A stretch of 64,000 nt of DNA from an uncultured Eubacteriales bacterium (GTDB lineage Bacteria > Bacillota > Clostridia > Saccharofermentanales > Saccharofermentanaceae), in assembly GCA_900314745.1 (NCBI GenBank), contig OMWK01000005.1:96771-160770 (forward strand), written 5' to 3'. Shown here one piece after another: positions 60,263 through 64,000 of this stretch (position 1 is its first letter; each line of letters begins with the position of its first letter). A program made the translations under genes and the position numbers. The notes below the pieces were generated by a model. It ran no database searches. It had not been told where the DNA came from and saw only the letters and a list, made by a program, of their open reading frames with translations.

Positions 60263-60801
60263 TCAAACTTATCGGGATCGAGAGTCTTTACTACTCTTGC
60301 AGGATTGCCGACAGCGACGCCGTAATCCGGAACATCATGAGTGACTACTGATGCAGCTCCCACGATTGCATATTTGCCTATTGTTATTCCCGGCATTATC
60401 GATGCACCTGCACCTATCCATGCACCTTGCTTAATAAGTACGGGTTTGCAGGTAAGGATCTCCCTCTTATAAGGGTCGTGATTATTCGTAAGGATCTGAA
60501 CGTTGGCCGCAACCATTACATCATCTTCAAGTGTAACGCCGCCTCTTGCCATCGCAAGAAAGTTGTTGTTGACATAGCAGTTTCTGCCGATGACGATCTT
60601 ATCGATTGCCGCTCCGTAAATCGGGGGAGCCACATAGGAACCTTCGCCGATCCTGTCGCCGAATACCTCCTTCATCACCTCATCATATTCGGGTGTGCAA
60701 GGCATCGTGTGGTTGAACTTAAAAATCAGCTACTTCTCCCTGTTATTCTTCTCAATTGCCTCGGGGGTATATTCATTCATGTCGACTCTGAACTCTTCCA
60801 T
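60259..60801 (-). pseudogene. Maltose/galactoside O-acetyltransferase-like gene with in-frame TAG
   Basis: The ribosome site GAGGTGG and ATG 60801 (MEEFRVDMNEYTPEAIEKNN) start a frame that meets TAG at codon 24 (60732-60730) and then continues unbroken as LIFKFNHTMPCTPEYDEV to 60259. The second part is a complete hexapeptide-repeat acyltransferase (left-handed beta helix): NCYVNNNFLAMARGGVTLEDDVMVAANVQI in outline, with the catalytic His in TNNHDPY and GNPARVVK at the end. The usual family start includes the N-terminal helices that lie upstream of the stop. Restart at ATG 60705 would give 148 residues but has no ribosome site. Third gene after the SCP2 and DUF1653 genes. Confidence 0.75.
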
Positions 60802-61089
60802 TCAAACCACCTCAAATCTGTATTTCTGCTTAACATCGGGATACTTGTCGTGATCCACCTCGCTCATGAACATGTGCAGAGGTCTGGCGCACATCTTACC
60901 ATCACCGTACAGGGCCTGATAGACCATGAGATTCTCGTTCGTCTCAGAGTGATGTGCCACGCCGATGATCTTATAAAGATACATGTTCCCTTCCGACTCC
61001 ATCTCCCTTTTAAAATGACGGACTATCGTGCCGGGTGTGGGAACCGGCCTGTCGAACTTTTCAACTATTTTTCCGAATTCGTCTTCCAT
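60802..61089 (-). CDS. DUF1653 domain protein
   Basis: 95 residues. [67 protein letters not shown] in outline is the DUF1653 signature (KHFKG..Y.v...A.H.Et.E..VvYq.LYG...vwvRPl.mF...V). The domain is a small beta fold of unknown function, found alone or fused to nucleotide- or sugar-modifying enzymes. Its TGA directly abuts the ATG of the acetyltransferase frame (TGAATG). It is 27 bp downstream of the SCP2 gene. Confidence 0.9.
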   Translation of the reverse strand: MEDEFGKIVEKFDRPVPTPGTIVRHFKREMESEGNMYLYKIIGVAHHSETNENLMVYQALYGDGKMCARPLHMFMSEVDHDKYPDVKQKYRFEVV

Positions 61090-61116
61090 ATTCTTCCATT
61101 CGAATCCCTGAAAGGA

Positions 61117-61437
61117 TTACTTCTTGATCAGCTTGGAGAATTCCAAAGCCTTGCCTACATCACCGTCAACCTTAAGCTTACCGGTCGTGAATGCGAAGAT
61201 GGGATCGAGCTTACCGTCGATGAGCTTGTTGAAGTCATCAAGAGACATCGTAACAGCGCAGTCTCTGTCGTTATACTCGTAAGGCTCAACTCTGATGTTT
61301 CCGCCTTTGGCTTCAACATAGAATACGCCGCCTTCAGGTCCGGTGAGATTCACCTGAACTGCAAGCGAAGCACCATCAGGAACACTTACGGATGAAGCAA
61401 TTGTTCTAACCTTATTGAGGATCTCATCAAATGTCAT
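61117..61437 (-). CDS. SCP2 sterol-binding-fold protein
   Basis: 106 residues, GGAGG before the ATG. VQVNLTGPEGGVFYVEAKGGNIRVEP, CAVTMSLDDFNKLIDGKLDPIFAFTTGKLKVDGDVGKALEFSKLI in outline is the SCP2 domain pattern (the DG..DP..A...GK...GD...A..L end). Single-domain bacterial SCP2 proteins bind hydrophobic ligands, but specific roles are unknown. It is the probable first gene of a three-gene operon. Confidence 0.92.
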   Translation of the reverse strand: MTFDEILNKVRTIASSVSVPDGASLAVQVNLTGPEGGVFYVEAKGGNIRVEPYEYNDRDCAVTMSLDDFNKLIDGKLDPIFAFTTGKLKVDGDVGKALEFSKLIKK

Positions 61438-61490
61438 GTCATATTCCTCCGATCAGTATATGAATGATTTTAACATAACCGGACTAATGA

Positions 61491-62522
61491 CTACCCTACA
61501 AATGAGGCACCGAGATAAGTCAGTATTCCCTCGATGATCTCAGGATTCTGGTAACCCTCACCGCCAAAACCATCCATACCGTAAACCATGGCGTACGAGA
61601 AATTATCTGCCATACATTCTTCGGGATCGATGACATAGCCCGTATTCATTCCGAATACATCATAGAAATTCTCGGCTTCGTCCGGAGTGTAGTACATGTC
61701 GGAACCGTCAATAGGAATAAGCGCAGTCGTGCCGCAGCTGAAGAAATCCGACTGACTCTCATCATAGTGCATCGTAGTAACAAAATCAGTAAAGCAGTCA
61801 ATCTCCTGACCGTGGATGATGAACGTTGCATAGGAATTGTGATGCTCAACATCGGGATTACTGATGTGATATTCGAATACGGATTCGGGAAGCTCAAAGT
61901 CATGGTCAACCACGGTAAAGTTTATAAGCGAATACATCTCCTCACGGAATTCGGGATTGCATCTTGTGAGGCAGTGAAACATCTCATGGCACAACAGGAC
62001 CGTAAGTCTTTCTTCATCAATGACGTCGATAAAACCATCGCCCAGATAGATCTCTGTTCCGTGTGTATATGCACCTGCGCCGGGCTCTTCGTCCATGGTT
62101 GTCTTGATCAGAATAATCTCATCAATAGGAGGAAGCTCATATCCATTCTCACTGATGATGTCTTCAATCCTTCTGAAACAGTTGTCGATCTTTGCAATCT
62201 CATCCTCATCAAAATCAAGAACCTGCGCTCTGGCAAACTCAAGATACTCCTCCATGGTTGCCCCTGATTTTGCGAGTTTATAATCGAGGTCATTCTGACT
62301 GAATCCGTCATAGTATTCAGTGTTGGCCATCATTAGCTCCACGCCTTCTTCAGCAGATGCGTAGCGGTACAGAATCTGTACATCGGAATCAACTTGAACC
62401 TCGGTTATGGAAGGAGACGAAGTATCCTCTGTCTGCTCAATGTCCTCTTCAGCATTCGAACACGAACATATACCCCCTGTAAGAACGGTTAATGATATTA
62501 TCGCAGCAACCAATCGCTTCAT
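61491..62522 (-). CDS. Putative zinc metalloprotease lipoprotein (HExxH)
   Basis: 343 residues from ATG 62522, with GGGGAG 8 nt upstream. The signal MKRLVAAIISLTVLTGGIC ends at a probable lipobox Cys (GGIC or ICSC), followed by an acidic Thr/Ser spacer. The domain around residues 175-230 has GTEIYLGDGFIDVIDEERLTVLLCHEMFHCLTRCNPEFREEMY in outline, with HEMFH as zinc ligands; a later Glu (DPEECMADNFSYAMVYG, near 310) fits a gluzincin third ligand E-x-x-A-D. This agrees with DUF4157/M48-like peptidases, but no named family is certain. It is exported and membrane-anchored. Confidence 0.8.
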   Translation of the reverse strand: MKRLVAAIISLTVLTGGICSCSNAEEDIEQTEDTSSPSITEVQVDSDVQILYRYASAEEGVELMMANTEYYDGFSQNDLDYKLAKSGATMEEYLEFARAQVLDFDEDEIAKIDNCFRRIEDIISENGYELPPIDEIILIKTTMDEEPGAGAYTHGTEIYLGDGFIDVIDEERLTVLLCHEMFHCLTRCNPEFREEMYSLINFTVVDHDFELPESVFEYHISNPDVEHHNSYATFIIHGQEIDCFTDFVTTMHYDESQSDFFSCGTTALIPIDGSDMYYTPDEAENFYDVFGMNTGYVIDPEECMADNFSYAMVYGMDGFGGEGYQNPEIIEGILTYLGASFVG

Positions 62523-62681
62523 AGTTATTACTCCCCTTAATTTGTAATGAACCTCTACATTATATAGCACTATATCCAAACAAAATCAGAATTTTTGTTC
62601 TATTGTTGTTATTGGTACATTTATTAGGACACCAATTGTTATATAGTACTGACAACAGAATAATTACCGGAGGACGATAAC

Positions 62682-62978
62682 ATGTTCAATCATCATAATT
62701 ACAACGGATACAGCGATTACAATTCATGGAAGGATAATCTTACGGCAGATATATGGGTAAGCTATCCGAACTCGAGACTTGATACACCCGTATACGGCAG
62801 AGTCGCCGAACATCAGGACGATGACGGTGAGACATACTACGAGAGGGAGTTTAAGTACGGAAGTAGCTTCATCGACGAGCTCGATCTCGACGTTATCATA
62901 AGAAGATCCATAAGGATCCCTGCTGTCAGGATCAGTTCACCGGAAAATCTGTCTATCTTCGATATGCCCGCTGCATGA
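62682..62978 (+). CDS. Small acidic protein of unknown function
   Basis: 98 residues with a GGAGGAC site 6 nt before the ATG. Asn/Tyr-rich start (MFNHHNYNGYSDYNSWKDNL), then a soluble part with IWVSYPNSRLDTPVYGRVAEHQDDDGE and DVIIRRSIRIPAVRISSP that looks beta-rich. No signal peptide or TM helix. I do not recognise it. It is monocistronic; a 7 bp hairpin, TGCCCGC/GCGGGCA (62965-62985), spans its stop codon. Confidence 0.7.
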   Translation: MFNHHNYNGYSDYNSWKDNLTADIWVSYPNSRLDTPVYGRVAEHQDDDGETYYEREFKYGSSFIDELDLDVIIRRSIRIPAVRISSPENLSIFDMPAA

Positions 62979-63005
62979 GCGGGCAGGCATCGTGCGGAGT
63001 CTGCT

Positions 63006-64000
63006 TCAGCCGATTACACACTCGTAAGCCATCCAGTCGTTCTTCTCTTCAGTACGAACAATCCTGAATCCTGCTTCTGCGAGCGCTTTCTCAACGCGGT
63101 CCTTCTTGGTATTGATGATACCGGAACATATGAACTTACCGCCCTTGGCAAGCTTCGAAGGAATGTCGCAGGCAATTGCCGCGATGACGTCGGCGATTAT
63201 GTTGGCGACGATAATATCGTAGGATCCGTCCTTAACGTCCTTCAGTTCGCCTGTATAGCAATTGATGTCAGGACAGTCATTGATCTTGCAGTTATCGACA
63301 GCAACTTCTATGGCGAGCGGGTCGATGTCAACGGCATCGATGTTTCCGGCGCCGAGTTTCTTGCAGATTATGGCGAGTATGCCGGAACCAGTACCTAAGT
63401 CGAGGATCTTCTCCCCTCCCTTGATAACATCATCGAGAATGACGGCACATGTGGCAGTTGTCTCATGTGTACCTGTTCCGAACGCAGAGCCGGGATCGAG
63501 AGATACTACTACGTCCGTAGGGGCACCGTCATACTTCTCCCAAGAAGGGCAGATGACTACGCGGTTGGATATCTTGAACGCCTTGTAATCCTTCTTCCAC
63601 TCATTCTCCCAATCCTGGTCTTCGACATATTTCCAGGAATCATATCCCTTGCCGATATTGAGGAACTCGGAGATCTGTGAGAGCTGCTTCTTAAGAATGT
63701 CCAGGGCTTCATCAACAGTTACTCTGGAACCCGTGATGTTGCCGTATATGGAAGTTGTATCAAACTCATCGACATACTCCTCCGCCTTAGGTCCGAGTCT
63801 GATAAGACCGTCAAGCTCAGCAATCAGAGAATCTTTGAATGAAAGGAGCATGTTACGAGCTGCCTGAACGATAGCTTCTTCACTTGCTTTCTCCATTTTC
63901 TCTGTTTCAGATTTTGCACTTTTTATAATCTGATCGGCTTTTGCCTGTGCATCTCTTTGCATCTGCTCGCCCTTTTCTATGCTATCCTTGATCTCTTGCT
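63006..64000 (-). CDS. prmA: PrmA methyltransferase fused to V-ATPase subunit E-like N-terminus, 5' end beyond window
   Basis: The frame is open from the right edge; the first ATG inside the window is at 63962. From about residue 70 (counted from that ATG) it is ribosomal protein L11 methyltransferase: DWENEWKKDYKAFKIS, LDPGSAFGTGTHETT, ILDLGTGSGILAIICKKLG (SAM motif I), and VANIIADVIAA. Before that, instead of the PrmA N-terminal substrate domain, there is a helical QRDAQAKADQIIKSAKSETE and AARNMLLSFKDSL stretch typical of V/A-type ATPase subunit E. So the methyltransferase core is intact, but the N-terminal domain is partly replaced. This could be a deletion fusion between neighbouring genes, or an assembly join. 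Confidence 0.8.
   Translation of the reverse strand, partial: QEIKDSIEKGEQMQRDAQAKADQIIKSAKSETEKMEKASEEAIVQAARNMLLSFKDSLIAELDGLIRLGPKAEEYVDEFDTTSIYGNITGSRVTVDEALDILKKQLSQISEFLNIGKGYDSWKYVEDQDWENEWKKDYKAFKISNRVVICPSWEKYDGAPTDVVVSLDPGSAFGTGTHETTATCAVILDDVIKGGEKILDLGTGSGILAIICKKLGAGNIDAVDIDPLAIEVAVDNCKINDCPDINCYTGELKDVKDGSYDIIVANIIADVIAAIACDIPSKLAKGGKFICSGIINTKKDRVEKALAEAGFRIVRTEEKNDWMAYECVIG

Noticed and set aside
60427..61395. A 322-codon plus-strand open frame across the acetyltransferase, DUF1653 and SCP2 genes
   Set aside because: It is antisense to three recognisable protein families with good ribosome sites; its own translation has no family features.
62965..62985. Hairpin TGCCCGC/GCGGGCA considered as a terminator
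   Set aside because: It contains the stop codon and is not followed by a T-tract on either strand.

Overview
The window looks like chromosomal DNA of an anaerobic Clostridia-class Firmicute, probably a gut or rumen Lachnospiraceae/Oscillospirales relative. The evidence is strong AGGAGG-type ribosome sites, TTGACA/TATAAT promoters, a tRNA-Trp T-box, GH25 and SLH/LRR surface proteins, KtrAB, a rubredoxin-flavoprotein, a feo operon with a short DtxR repressor, and transporters fused to GHKL-type ATPase domains. Gene density is high, with many 4-8 bp overlaps. I see no rRNA, prophage, insertion sequence or CRISPR array, and only one tRNA.

Layout. 1-3831 (minus): GH25 muramidase lipoprotein plus an ABC-2 exporter, cut by the left edge. 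3855-5865 (plus): ktrB-ktrA potassium uptake. 5866-8244: a coiled-coil membrane protein, a flavoredoxin-rubredoxin and an unidentified membrane protein. 8247-12496 (minus): a compact phosphonate operon (pepM fused to a cytidylyltransferase-like domain, an aminotransferase, a LicC/PntC-like nucleotidyltransferase, phosphonopyruvate decarboxylase), which should make 2-aminoethylphosphonate and activate it with CTP for surface or lipid decoration. 12675-16376: a LacI-like-sensor/GGDEF protein and a MATE-ATPase fusion. 16484-19794 (plus): a phytoene-desaturase-like oxidoreductase coupled to a ferredoxin reductase with a membrane tail. 20085-21698: an orphan pilT and a VanZ-like protein. 21658-25638: DNA repair, YdcF-like and Cys-rich small proteins, tRNA-Leu, and an AraC regulator. 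25722-31850: a MATE pump, a radical SAM/nitroreductase/MATE-ATPase operon, and an Lgt-like protein. 31946-38501: a dicarboxylate symporter with an ATPase-like N-domain, a propeller-plus-binding-protein lipoprotein and an 847-residue membrane protein. 38659-43381 (minus): the aspS-lepB-lepA-lipoprotein operon. 43496-47378: a frameshifted two-TM gene, eno, and an LRR/SLH protein interrupted by an in-frame stop. 47420-51652 (minus): ABC-FtsX exporter and ZIP transporter. 51907-55305 (plus): feoA-feoA-feoB-Cys-rich peptide-dtxR. 55306-58814 (minus): rsmE, a degenerate ThiD-like protein, and a T-box-controlled trpB2. 59446-64000: a PD-(D/E)XK-like nuclease behind a repeat array, a small operon with a nonsense-interrupted acetyltransferase, a metalloprotease lipoprotein, and prmA fused to a V-ATPase subunit-E-like segment at the right edge.

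The signals most worth following are these: three separate transporters carrying GHKL/anti-sigma-type ATPase domains; the radical SAM-nitroreductase-MATE operon; a shared GTTAGT-N4-ACTAAC operator in front of both feo and enolase; the nuclease with its TTCCAA/TTGGAA array; and three genes broken by a single lesion, which may be real pseudogenes, recoding sites or assembly errors.
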